Positions 52,740-60,796 of a DNA stretch of 64,000 nt are shown here, in pieces. The position numbers were made by a program, and so were the translations under genes. The number at the start of each line of letters is the position of its first letter. Within the stretch, counting starts at the first letter, position 1. The notes beneath the pieces were generated by a model, which saw only the letters and a list, made by a program, of their open reading frames with translations, ran no database searches and was not told where the DNA came from. Where the stretch lies: the NCBI RefSeq assembly GCF_041537925.1, contig NZ_JBGOSH010000018.1, forward strand, positions 1-64,000, given 5' to 3'. Source of the stretch: Ruegeria_C sp041537925. GTDB taxonomy: Bacteria > Pseudomonadota > Alphaproteobacteria > Rhodobacterales > Rhodobacteraceae.

Positions 52740-54764
52740 ATGCGAGCCACGTACTTCAATCCAAACGGCGATCAATCGTCAATGTCCAGTTCATCGGATC
52801 TGGAAGGCAACCAACTTGCAACGATGAGCGCCTGGGAAGCGTTTGTGGAATCCGGTCAGGCAACTGAAGAAATCGAAAGAAGTGTCCGGAGAGAAATACT
52901 GGATTCCTGGGCCCGTTGTACGGATCTGGGGATCAGTGCGCTGTCCGGTGCCACGCCCCAGAAAGTCGGTGAAGAAGGATTAGAGGAGCTAAGGTTCAAG
53001 AATGCCTCATTGTGCCAGGCAGCCCGTGCTGCGTTTGAGCGACTTGCACCGCATCTAACAGGATCTGGTGCCATCCTGATTTTAACGGATCGAACCGGCA
53101 CAATCATCGATGCAATTGGCGATGCGCAGACGTTGGATATGGGGCGCGATATTCATTTGGAAGTTGGTGGTGTTTGGGACGAACGTGTCATCGGCACGAA
53201 CGGAATTGGCACAACCTTGCGTACGGGATTGCCAACATTTGTTCACGCATCAGAGCATTTCTGCCAGGGCATCAAATCGTGGACCTGTGTTGGTGTGCCG
53301 GTGTTTGACCCTCTGGATCGTCAAATCGTTGGGGTGATCGACCTGTCGGGGCCACCGGATATTTTCCGGCCTCACAACATGGCCCTTGTCGTTGCCGCGG
53401 CGCGGGAAATTGAAATCGCGCTGGCAGAGCAACAACGCGAAGAGCGCACGATTTTGCTGGAAGCCTTTATTGACTTACCCAAGTCACACAATAACAATGA
53501 TGCCGTGGTTCTGCTGAATTCATCGGGCCGCATCGTTTTTAGTCGCAATACGGAAAGGGCGCTGGAGCAAGGTACAGGCGACCTGCCTATCGGCAAAAAG
53601 CTTATGACCTGGAATCCAAGCATGACCGATGGCGACGTGATGGCAGCCTTGCCGCCCGCGCTTGCAAAAACCGAGATCGACCTGCTCAAATTCGGTGGCG
53701 AAGTACAGGGCGCGGCCCTTATTTTACCCGAATTGACAGTGCCTCCATCTCCGGCCAACCCAAAGGGTGTTTCGATCAAACCCAGATACGGCATCGAAGA
53801 AGAAGAATTTACCATCCTGGGCGATTGCCCGAAAATGCTGGAGGCAGTTGAGTTTGCGCGCCGTGCAGCCAAAGCGAATGTTACCGTTCTGGTCCAGGGC
53901 GAAACCGGGGTTGGAAAGGAACTTTTTGCCCGACTGATCCACAGCTATCATTCAGACAGGAAAACGCCTTATGTCGCCGTGAATTGCGCGGCAATTTCAG
54001 GCGAACTGATCGGTGGGGAATTGTTCGGCCATGTGGCTGGCGCGTTCACCGGGGCATTAAGGGAAGGAAAACTAGGCAAGTTTGAACAGGCAAATGGCGG
54101 TGTACTGTGCCTCGATGAAATCGGAGACATGCCGCCAGAACTGCAAACCTACTTGTTACGGACCCTCGAACAAAGGGCGGTTTATCGCATTGGCTGTGAC
54201 AAACGCCGACCGCTGAACGTGCAACTGGTGGCAATTACGAACCGAAACCTGCGCCACGATATTGAAGACGGCCGGTTCCGTCGTGATCTTTTCTATCGGA
54301 TCGGGACGATTGTCATTGATGTTCCGCCGCTGCGAGAGCGGGGATACGATGTCGACCTGTTAGTTCATCATTTCAACATTATGTTGTCGACCAAATTCGA
54401 TCAGAACCCTCTTGTCTTTGACGCCTCGGCGCTTGCGGCATTGCGTGCATATCGGTGGCCGGGAAATGTTCGGGAACTCAGAAATATCATCGAAAGGATA
54501 TGTCTGCTGCATAGTGGCGGGCCTGTTACAGCAGATGATCTGCCTGACGAAATCACGCAACCTGAATCCAACGATTTCTTATTTGAAAACTCTGCCAAGA
54601 CGGCGGCCGGAAACATGGATCTGAGTAACATCGAGTCCATCGCGATCCAGCGCGCGATCGAACAAGAGAAAGGCAATTTGTCAAAAGTTGCCCTGTCGCT
54701 TGGCGTATCCCGCCCCACGCTTTACCGGAAAATCCGTGAATACGACCTCGACCGCGGCAAATGA
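52740..54764 (+). CDS. Sigma-54-dependent transcriptional activator (AcoR/MimR-like; GAF, AAA+, Fis-HTH)
   Basis: A 674-residue bacterial enhancer-binding protein. Residues about 100-240 form a GAF-like sensor (I-L-I-L-T-D-R-T-G-T-I-I-D-A, G-T-N-G-I-G-T-T-L-R-T-G). A linker follows, then the AAA+ core with Walker A G-E-T-G-V-G-K-E, the sigma-54 contact loop G-A-F-T-G-A and Walker B L-C-L-D-E-I-G-D. The C-terminus is a Fis-type helix-turn-helix (L-S-K-V-A-L-S-L-G-V-S-R-P-T-L-Y-R-K). MimR, the activator of mycobacterial propane/acetone monooxygenase genes, has the same architecture, so this gene, convergent with the monooxygenase operon, is its probable activator. Its own start may be the ATG at 52740 or a later one. 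Confidence 0.9.
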   Translation: MRATYFNPNGDQSSMSSSSDLEGNQLATMSAWEAFVESGQATEEIERSVRREILDSWARCTDLGISALSGATPQKVGEEGLEELRFKNASLCQAARAAFERLAPHLTGSGAILILTDRTGTIIDAIGDAQTLDMGRDIHLEVGGVWDERVIGTNGIGTTLRTGLPTFVHASEHFCQGIKSWTCVGVPVFDPLDRQIVGVIDLSGPPDIFRPHNMALVVAAAREIEIALAEQQREERTILLEAFIDLPKSHNNNDAVVLLNSSGRIVFSRNTERALEQGTGDLPIGKKLMTWNPSMTDGDVMAALPPALAKTEIDLLKFGGEVQGAALILPELTVPPSPANPKGVSIKPRYGIEEEEFTILGDCPKMLEAVEFARRAAKANVTVLVQGETGVGKELFARLIHSYHSDRKTPYVAVNCAAISGELIGGELFGHVAGAFTGALREGKLGKFEQANGGVLCLDEIGDMPPELQTYLLRTLEQRAVYRIGCDKRRPLNVQLVAITNRNLRHDIEDGRFRRDLFYRIGTIVIDVPPLRERGYDVDLLVHHFNIMLSTKFDQNPLVFDASALAALRAYRWPGNVRELRNIIERICLLHSGGPVTADDLPDEITQPESNDFLFENSAKTAAGNMDLSNIESIAIQRAIEQEKGNLSKVALSLGVSRPTLYRKIREYDLDRGK

Positions 54765-54769
54765 CAAGT

Positions 54770-54793
54770 GGCGGCAGCTGTTACGCTGCCGCC
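54770..54793. terminator. Hairpin between the convergent activator and aquaporin genes
   Basis: GGCGGCAGC-TGTTAC-GCTGCCGCC forms a perfect 9-bp stem with a 6-base loop, five bases after the activator stop. A T-rich stretch (TGCATTTTG) follows on the plus strand. It probably ends the activator transcript and may also act on the operon reading from the other side. Confidence 0.75.
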
Positions 54794-54856
54794 TGCATTT
54801 TGAATCGTTTGTTCCCGGGGAAGAGATCAGCGAACAAACAGCTCAAAAATGAGTGT

Positions 54857-55585
54857 TCATGCCGTTCCGGGATTTTTCAGCGCATCTAGATCTGACACGC
54901 TTGAAGACAAGAACGTCCGGTGAATCAATCCACCGACCGCACTACCCAGGCAGGGGGCAACGATGTAAAGCCACAGCTGGTTAAGCGCGTCACCGCCTGC
55001 AAAAAGAGCCGGTGCAAGCGACCGTGCGGGATTGACCGATGCCCCCGAGACAACAATGCCCGCAAGGTGAATGACAACAAGTGTCAGACCAATTGCCAAG
55101 CCCGCACTTGCGCCTGCTCCGCCTTCGTCGGTGGACCCAAGGATCACGATCAGGAAAATGGCTGTTGCAACGAACTCAAAAAGGAACGCACCCATGACGC
55201 TGTATTCGCTCCAGCCGTTTTGGGCGAACCCGTTTGTTGCGATGTTGTAACCACCCTGTTTGCTTTGCACCATCACGTACAAAACCGCCGCGGCAGCAAT
55301 CGCTCCGGCGCATTGTGAAATTGTGTAGCCGATAAAATCGGATACCGACATGCGTCCGGCAACCACGGCGCCAAGGCTGACAGCGGGGTTGAGATGGGCG
55401 CCGGAAATGTGGCCAACGGCATAAGCTACCCCGACAACCGTCAAACCGAACGCGGCGGCGACACCGAGAAGCCCGACTTCGCCGACCATAAATATGATTG
55501 TTGCACACCCGATAAATACGAGTGTGAATGTCCCCAATCCTTCTGCAACTAGTTTCTGCATGGTTTCCTCCTTTGGCAGATGCAT
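54857..55585 (-). CDS. MIP-family aquaporin (AqpZ type)
   Basis: A 242-residue channel protein with six membrane segments and both NPA boxes (S-G-A-H-L-N-P-A-V-S and S-G-A-S-V-N-P-A-R-S). The selectivity-filter His is visible in V-I-H-L-A-G-I-V-V-S-G, and the residue after N-P-A-R is Ser, not the Asp of glycerol facilitators. So the pore is of the water (AqpZ) class, though such pores may pass very small neutral molecules. It is the distal gene of the monooxygenase operon, 99 bp after the alcohol dehydrogenase. Its role there is unknown; passage of water, small ketone/alcohol products or hydrogen peroxide are options. Confidence 0.88.
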   Translation of the reverse strand: MHLPKEETMQKLVAEGLGTFTLVFIGCATIIFMVGEVGLLGVAAAFGLTVVGVAYAVGHISGAHLNPAVSLGAVVAGRMSVSDFIGYTISQCAGAIAAAAVLYVMVQSKQGGYNIATNGFAQNGWSEYSVMGAFLFEFVATAIFLIVILGSTDEGGAGASAGLAIGLTLVVIHLAGIVVSGASVNPARSLAPALFAGGDALNQLWLYIVAPCLGSAVGGLIHRTFLSSSVSDLDALKNPGTA

Positions 55586-55684
55586 TGCATGGCACCCCCG
55601 CTCACATCTGCGGGCGGGGAACTTCCATATCTTTGATATGTTTGAGATTTTTTTCCGCTGGTTGGAATTGCGGGGCTTACATGA

Positions 55685-56728
55685 TCACGGTACGATTACG
55701 CCGCGACCGGTAAACCGGCGGTTTTTGAAGTCATCGATTGCCTGATTGATGTTGTCCAACGAATATTCAGTCTGGTGCATCTTCACCAGGCCATCCGCGT
55801 TCATCTCCATCAACTCCACCAGTTCGGTGTAGTCGCCCACAAGGCTGCCACCGATCTTGATTTCATTTGCGACCAGATCCAGAGTCGGCACTTCGACGGT
55901 ACCGCCGTATCCAACCATGATCAGTTCGCCGCCCTGACGTAGTAGTTTCCAGCAGACATTCTCGGTGCCATGTTCTCCGACGAAATCAATCGCCACATGT
56001 GCACCGCCGCCGGTCAAATCCTTGGCCTGTTCGATAAGGTCGTGTCCGCCGTCCAGCACAATGTCCGCTCCCAATTCTTTGGCCAGAAGCTGTGCTGCGG
56101 GTTCGCGGTCAACAGCAATAACTCGTGCACCACACGTATGCTTAAGAACCTGAAGCGCGATATGGCCCAGCCCGCCAATACCCAGAAGCAGGACGTAACC
56201 GCCGGGATTTACCATTTTACTGGCTCGTTTCGCCGCGCGATACGCGGTGATGCCGGCATCCGCCATGGGGGCGACTTCAAGCGGTGTGATGTTGGTGTTC
56301 AGCTTGATCACCGAACTCACGTTGGTCACGAAGTATTCGGCAAAACCACCGTCTAGCCCCAGACCCGGAAATAGGCCGTGGTCACAATACATGTCATGAC
56401 CATAACGGCAGTTAAGGCAAATTCCACAGCTACGGTGTGGGTGACAGATTACGGCATCACCCGGTTTGACCGAGGTGACATTGCTGCCAACGTCCTCAAC
56501 CCAGCCTGCGTTTTCATGCCCCATGACATAGGGCAGAAGGCTGCCTTCAACATCCATGATATCCTGCCAGACACCTTCGATGATATGAAGGTCCGTACGG
56601 CACAAACCGGCCGCCCCTACCTTCACAATCACTTCGTCTGGCGAGTTAATCGTCGGCGCCTTGACGTCTTCGATCTTCAACTGAACATTCATGGCCGGAT
56701 CGTATTCGTATAACCGTGCGGCTTTCAT
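55685..56728 (-). CDS. adh: Zinc-dependent NAD(P) alcohol dehydrogenase (MDR family)
   Basis: A 347-residue medium-chain dehydrogenase. Catalytic zinc ligands are Cys in G-L-C-R-T-D-L-H and His in G-H-E-N-A-G-W-V-E. The structural zinc site is C-G-I-C-L-N-C-R-Y-G-H-D-M-Y-C. The NAD motif is L-L-G-I-G-G-L-G-H-I-A, and a later S/D pattern (V-I-A-V-D-R-E) favours NAD. In propane-oxidising bacteria an alcohol dehydrogenase next to prmABCD oxidises the 2-propanol or 1-propanol formed, so this is its probable role here. RBS AAGGAGCG precedes the ATG. Confidence 0.88.
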   Translation of the reverse strand: MKAARLYEYDPAMNVQLKIEDVKAPTINSPDEVIVKVGAAGLCRTDLHIIEGVWQDIMDVEGSLLPYVMGHENAGWVEDVGSNVTSVKPGDAVICHPHRSCGICLNCRYGHDMYCDHGLFPGLGLDGGFAEYFVTNVSSVIKLNTNITPLEVAPMADAGITAYRAAKRASKMVNPGGYVLLLGIGGLGHIALQVLKHTCGARVIAVDREPAAQLLAKELGADIVLDGGHDLIEQAKDLTGGGAHVAIDFVGEHGTENVCWKLLRQGGELIMVGYGGTVEVPTLDLVANEIKIGGSLVGDYTELVELMEMNADGLVKMHQTEYSLDNINQAIDDFKNRRFTGRGVIVP

Positions 56729-56790
56729 GTCGCGCTCCTTTTCTCTGGTCTGGTTCCGGTTAACAGCGGCCTGTAAACCGGGTTGAAATT

Positions 56791-58428
56791 CTATTGGCGG
56801 CCAAGCAGTTCGGCTCCACCACCCAAGGCGGGCCCCTCGGTTGGATCGGCTTCACCTTCGGACAGATCACCAACAAGCGTTTCCGTTGTCAGAATGAGAG
56901 TGGCAACAGATGTGGCATTCACGAGCGCGCTTGCCGTCACGCGAACTGGATCGATGATCCCGGCCTCAAACATGTCGCGAAACTCGCCAATGGATGCGTC
57001 AAACCCGTTGCCCTCCTGGCCGGACGTAACGGAAGCAACCACAGACACCGGATCGGCGCCTGCATTGGCGGCAATTCGTTCAACCGGCTTTGTCAGAACG
57101 GAGCGGACAAGTTCCACGCCTTTGCAAACATCGCCCTCATAGGCTGAAACGACCTCGTCCAGGACAGATCCGATCTGTGCCAGCGCGGTCCCGCCGCCCG
57201 ACACAACGCCGTCTTCCGAGGCAGCCCGGACGGCGCACAGAGAATCTTCGATCAGCTGGATCTTGCGTTTCTGTTCAACCGGCGTGAACCCACCAGCATA
57301 GATAATCGCGGTGCCGCCGGACAGTTTGGACACACGTTCACGAAGCTTGTCCTGTTCGATGTTCGGGGGGGCGACATCAAGTTGACGCTGTACCTGTGCC
57401 CGGCGCGCCCGAATTGCATCGGGTTCACCTTCACCGCGCAGGACACTGGTCAATGATGAGCTGACAATGACCTTTTGTGCTCCGCCAAGTTGAGCCAGGG
57501 TAACGTTCTCGATCTTTTTGCCAAGATCGCGTGCCAGCACTTCGCCGCCTGTCAATATGGCCAGATCATCCATCATGGCCGCACGCCAATGACCATATTC
57601 CGGGGGATGCACGATCAGATATTTGCCCGCTCCGCAATCATTCATCAAAGAGACAACAACATCGGGTGCAATCTCTTCGGCAACAATCAGCAGGGGCCGG
57701 TTTTGCTGATCGGCAATCGACCGGACATTTGCAAGGATAACTGGGTGCAGGATCTTGTGATCCGTCATCAAGATTAAGGGGTTGTCCAACACGGCTTCCA
57801 TGTTGTCCTGATCCGTCACCATGTGGTGCGAGATGTATCCCCGATCGAAGGACATGCCTTCGACGACTTCCAGCGACGTGTCTATTGTGACGGCGAAATC
57901 GGCAGTGATCACGCCCTCTTTGCCAACACGTTTGAAAGCCTCAGCAACCAGCGAACCCAGTTCCTGGTCTGTGGCGGATACACGGGCAACCGCCTCAAGA
58001 TAGGCCGGGTTGTCGTCACAAGAACGCGACGACCCATCGAGCCCCTCAACGATCTTTTCAACCGCGATGTCGATGCCTTTGCAAAGGTCAACGGGCTTGA
58101 CCCCCTGCGCCGTAATCTCGACGCCTTTCTGGATCAGAGCGTTGGCAAGAGCAATCGCGGTTGTGGTGCCGTCACCGGCCACTTCATTTGTCTGCATCGA
58201 CACCTCACGAACGACTTGCGCGCCCATGTTTTCAAATCGATCCGATAGTTCAATTTCCGATGCGATAGAGACACCGTCGCGGGTCACCAAAGGTGTGCCA
58301 ACGGGTCGGTCGATCATCGCGTTCAACCCCTTGGGGCCAAGCGTGGGTTCCACGGCTGCAGCCAGTTTCGAGACACCCTTAGCAAGTGCGCTTCGGGCCG
58401 TTCCGTTATGTATCAGTAGTTTAGCCAT
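56791..58428 (-). CDS. GroEL-like chaperonin dedicated to monooxygenase assembly (MimG/PrmG-like)
   Basis: A 545-residue Hsp60 homologue. ATP-site motifs are kept (L-G-P-K-G-L-N, G-D-G-T-T-T-A, D-G-V-V-S-G-G-G-T-A-L). The sequence is divergent from housekeeping GroEL, and the C-terminus lacks the Gly-Gly-Met tail, ending in A-L-G-G-G-A-E-L-L-G-R-Q. No groES lies beside it. Chaperonins in this operon position (MimG, PrmG) are needed for the hydroxylase to fold in actinobacteria, and the same role is inferred here. It sits between the alcohol dehydrogenase and DUF59 genes. Confidence 0.9.
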   Translation of the reverse strand: MAKLLIHNGTARSALAKGVSKLAAAVEPTLGPKGLNAMIDRPVGTPLVTRDGVSIASEIELSDRFENMGAQVVREVSMQTNEVAGDGTTTAIALANALIQKGVEITAQGVKPVDLCKGIDIAVEKIVEGLDGSSRSCDDNPAYLEAVARVSATDQELGSLVAEAFKRVGKEGVITADFAVTIDTSLEVVEGMSFDRGYISHHMVTDQDNMEAVLDNPLILMTDHKILHPVILANVRSIADQQNRPLLIVAEEIAPDVVVSLMNDCGAGKYLIVHPPEYGHWRAAMMDDLAILTGGEVLARDLGKKIENVTLAQLGGAQKVIVSSSLTSVLRGEGEPDAIRARRAQVQRQLDVAPPNIEQDKLRERVSKLSGGTAIIYAGGFTPVEQKRKIQLIEDSLCAVRAASEDGVVSGGGTALAQIGSVLDEVVSAYEGDVCKGVELVRSVLTKPVERIAANAGADPVSVVASVTSGQEGNGFDASIGEFRDMFEAGIIDPVRVTASALVNATSVATLILTTETLVGDLSEGEADPTEGPALGGGAELLGRQ

Positions 58429-58474
58429 AATTTCTCCCCGCCATTGGCTGTTGCCAGTGGCTTATCTTGTGTTG

Positions 58475-59290
58475 TCAGATTTTGCTTGCTGTGTGCTGAT
58501 AGCTGTCCCTTGGCGGAACGCGGTTCTGGATAAAGTCGATCAGGGTCGGGCCATCGGCATCGATCTTGGCTTCTTTGTATCTGGTCGACTGAAGCCCACG
58601 ACACAGCGCGCCGTTGAACTCCATGTTGATCCGGACACCGCGCAGTTTTGCAAGATAGTCACGCAGTCCTTCAACTGTCAGCCCTTTGCCATCCCAGGTA
58701 ACGAAGGCAGGGTCACCGGCATTTTCTGCCAATCCCTGAGACAACAACAAAGACCGATACCGCGGTTTCTGCTTTTCTTCTTCGCCCAAACTGAAATTGA
58801 CTTCATCGAACGCACCAAGTGTCATCCCGACAATCTGAGCGCAGGTGAAACCTCTTTCTTCCAGTGCCAGCAACACCGTTTCCTGTCGGCGCATAAACGC
58901 CTTTTCCAGAAACTTGGCACGTACTGAGTTAAGGTCGCCGCCATCGCAATATTCGGCGAAGATTTCACTGAAATTCCTGTCACCATTGACGCCATCATTC
59001 ACCCGATCCGCAAAACAATGATCGTTCAGCGTGACTTTGACGTCGTGCACCCATTTCATCTTGCTGACCTCAAGGCGAATATCGAACGCCATGAGGAATG
59101 CGAAATTAGGAGAGCACCAGTAGGTAGGAAGCCGAAACTCGACTTCCACCTTTTTCAGATCCAGGTCGACCTCAACCAGCTCGATGAAACCCAAATCAGT
59201 AACGGGTTGATCAAGTTCGGGATCGGTGACCTGGTCAAGACAACGCCAAACGTCAAGTTCAAGTTCGTCTCTATGCATTTCCACCAGCAT
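58475..59290 (-). CDS. DUF59/MIP18-family protein (metal-cluster assembly type) of the monooxygenase operon
   Basis: From the ATG at 59290, four bases after the amidohydrolase stop, the 271-residue product begins with a DUF59 domain (D-V-W-R-C-L-D-Q-V-T-D-P-E-L-D-Q-P-V-T-D-L-G-F-I, then P-T-Y-W-C-S-P-N-F). A C-terminal extension of unknown fold follows. The longer frame to 59377 only overlaps the amidohydrolase. DUF59 proteins act in iron-sulfur or metal-site assembly. Members fused to this extension are found in propane/acetone monooxygenase operons, where the role may be di-iron centre loading. Confidence 0.82.
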   Translation of the reverse strand: MLVEMHRDELELDVWRCLDQVTDPELDQPVTDLGFIELVEVDLDLKKVEVEFRLPTYWCSPNFAFLMAFDIRLEVSKMKWVHDVKVTLNDHCFADRVNDGVNGDRNFSEIFAEYCDGGDLNSVRAKFLEKAFMRRQETVLLALEERGFTCAQIVGMTLGAFDEVNFSLGEEEKQKPRYRSLLLSQGLAENAGDPAFVTWDGKGLTVEGLRDYLAKLRGVRINMEFNGALCRGLQSTRYKEAKIDADGPTLIDFIQNRVPPRDSYQHTASKI

Positions 59291-59294
59291 CGGA

Positions 59295-60320
59295 TTACTC
59301 CGCTGCAATCTGGACAGGCGATGTGCTGAGCTGCTTTTTCTTCGCTTCGACATCAATGTCATAGAGTTTCGCAGCATTCAGGCCGAGGATCTTTTCCTTG
59401 ATCTCGTCCGTCAGTTGAATGCCACCACGTTCGGCCGAAATGTCTTCGGGGATCTGGTAGTCCCAGAACTTTTCGACAAGCCATTGCGGCGTCCAGATCG
59501 CATAGTCCGACCCGAACAGAAGTTTGTCTTCACCAACCCACCACAGTAACTCGGCGATAACTTCGCCAAAGTAGCGCGGACGCGAGTGGATGAACGGCAA
59601 GGCAACAGCCAGGCCACCGTAGACATTGGTTTCCTGTGTGGCGATCCAGCAGAAATCGTCCAGCCGGGGCAGGCCGCAATGCTCAATGATCCAGTTCAGG
59701 TTCTGGAAATCGGTCGCCGCATGATCGACGTCATGAACGTCAAATGCATCCTTGCTAAGCGGGATGATGGTCGGGCCTTTGTGAACATGGATGTTCTTGA
59801 TGCCCAGTTTCTCGCACAGCTCAAAACACTTGTAAGCCGCCGGGTCATTCAGGTTCCAACCCTTGCTTTCGCCTTTCCATTCAGCGGTGTACATTTTCAC
59901 ACCCTGAATATCGAAGGTCTCTTTCATGTAGTGGATGTATTCCAGCGCCTTTTCACCATCACGCGGGTCGAACGATCCATTGACGATGAAGCGCTCGGGA
60001 TGGCGCTCGGCCATTGATGTGCTGCGCTCAATGCTGGAGAAACCGTTCTTGTAAAAGTCGCGCAGATAGGTCGACTGGATGATTGCAACATCATTGGGAC
60101 CATCCACAAAAAGATCGCGATAGACGTCATCTACCGAATACTTCTCAAAGCGGCCCTTTTCCCAAAGTTGCTCAGGCGGGCTCAGGTTTGTGTGATATGC
60201 ATAGAAACAGTCAATGAACTGTTTGCCATGGACATTGCTTTGGTTTTCCGGGCTACCATCCCAAAAGTGGGTGTGACCGTCGACCACGAAAATTTCCTTG
60301 CCATCTTTCGTCTTAAACAT
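59295..60320 (-). CDS. Amidohydrolase-2 family protein of the monooxygenase operon
   Basis: Starting at the ATG at 60320 (after AGGAGGTACAA), 341 residues form a TIM-barrel amidohydrolase. N-terminal metal motif D-G-H-T-H-F-W-D, mid-barrel H-V-H-K-G-P, E-H-C-G-L-P and final F-G-S-D-Y-A-I-W carry the His and Asp ligands. Homologues sit at the same place in the mim and prm operons and are needed, by published work I recall only in outline, for functional monooxygenase; the reaction is not known to me. A large stem-loop (60365-60397) separates it from the coupling-protein gene. Confidence 0.85.
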   Translation of the reverse strand: MFKTKDGKEIFVVDGHTHFWDGSPENQSNVHGKQFIDCFYAYHTNLSPPEQLWEKGRFEKYSVDDVYRDLFVDGPNDVAIIQSTYLRDFYKNGFSSIERSTSMAERHPERFIVNGSFDPRDGEKALEYIHYMKETFDIQGVKMYTAEWKGESKGWNLNDPAAYKCFELCEKLGIKNIHVHKGPTIIPLSKDAFDVHDVDHAATDFQNLNWIIEHCGLPRLDDFCWIATQETNVYGGLAVALPFIHSRPRYFGEVIAELLWWVGEDKLLFGSDYAIWTPQWLVEKFWDYQIPEDISAERGGIQLTDEIKEKILGLNAAKLYDIDVEAKKKQLSTSPVQIAAE

Positions 60321-60364
60321 TTGTACCTCCTGGGTTTTCTGGGTTTTTTTGCGTGATGTTAAGG

Positions 60365-60397
60365 GGTGCAAACCCGGGCAAACCCCGGGTTTGCACC
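60365..60397 (-). promoter_or_regulatory. Large perfect stem-loop between coupling-protein and amidohydrolase genes
   Basis: GGTGCAAACCCGGG-CAAAC-CCCGGGTTTGCACC: 14-bp perfect arms around five bases. It starts ten bases after the coupling-protein stop on the transcribed strand. No T-run follows, so it is likely an RNase-blocking or partial-termination element that keeps the structural genes more abundant than the accessory genes. Confidence 0.8.
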
Positions 60398-60406
60398 GTC
60401 GGTTGG

Positions 60407-60778
60407 CTATTCGATGTATTCGAACACGTCGTCCATGTTCCCAAACAGCACGACAGTGTTGTCATCGACGCGAACCATCCGGCCATAGTGGGTGGACGTG
60501 TTCACCTCGAAGGTTTCCGCAGTCATTTCACGTCCAAGGAATTCACTGATCTCATCCATTTTGAAGACCAGTTTGCCTTCGCCATCCACCCGGATTGTTG
60601 CCGGGTTGTGAGTGACGGTCACCTTGGGATCTTCACCCATGAATTCGGCGATGGCGCGTGCTTCAACCGAGTCGTTCATGGTCACGCCGCACTGGTGCGA
60701 AATGGTCTGCTTGAACTCGATATCCTTCATGGATTTGAAGATGTTTCCTTGCGTCGCGTCGCGTGCAATACTTGACAT
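60407..60778 (-). CDS. prmD: Soluble di-iron monooxygenase coupling (effector) protein, MmoB/DmpM family (PrmD/MimD-like)
   Basis: A 123-residue cofactor-free protein with the MmoB/DmpM pattern (V-T-M-N-D-S-V-E-A-R-A-I-A-E-F-M, then D-G-E-G-K-L-V-F and F-E-V-N-T-S-T-H-Y-G-R-M-V). Such proteins bind the hydroxylase and gate oxygen and substrate at the di-iron site. It lies in the D position of the operon after the beta subunit (18 bp apart). Gene name follows the operon model only. Confidence 0.9.
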   Translation of the reverse strand: MSSIARDATQGNIFKSMKDIEFKQTISHQCGVTMNDSVEARAIAEFMGEDPKVTVTHNPATIRVDGEGKLVFKMDEISEFLGREMTAETFEVNTSTHYGRMVRVDDNTVVLFGNMDDVFEYIE

Positions 60779-60796
60779 TGATGCTACTCCTATAAG

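Noticed and set aside
55589..55684. GC-rich inverted repeat between the aquaporin and alcohol dehydrogenase genes as a strong terminator
   Set aside because: The arms (CCCGC/GCGGG) are only five bases long and lack a T-run on the transcribed strand, too weak to claim that the aquaporin is transcriptionally separate.
58475..59377. Longer start for the DUF59 gene at 59377
   Set aside because: The extra 29 residues are basic, non-conserved and fully inside the amidohydrolase gene; the ATG at 59290 gives the usual N-terminus.
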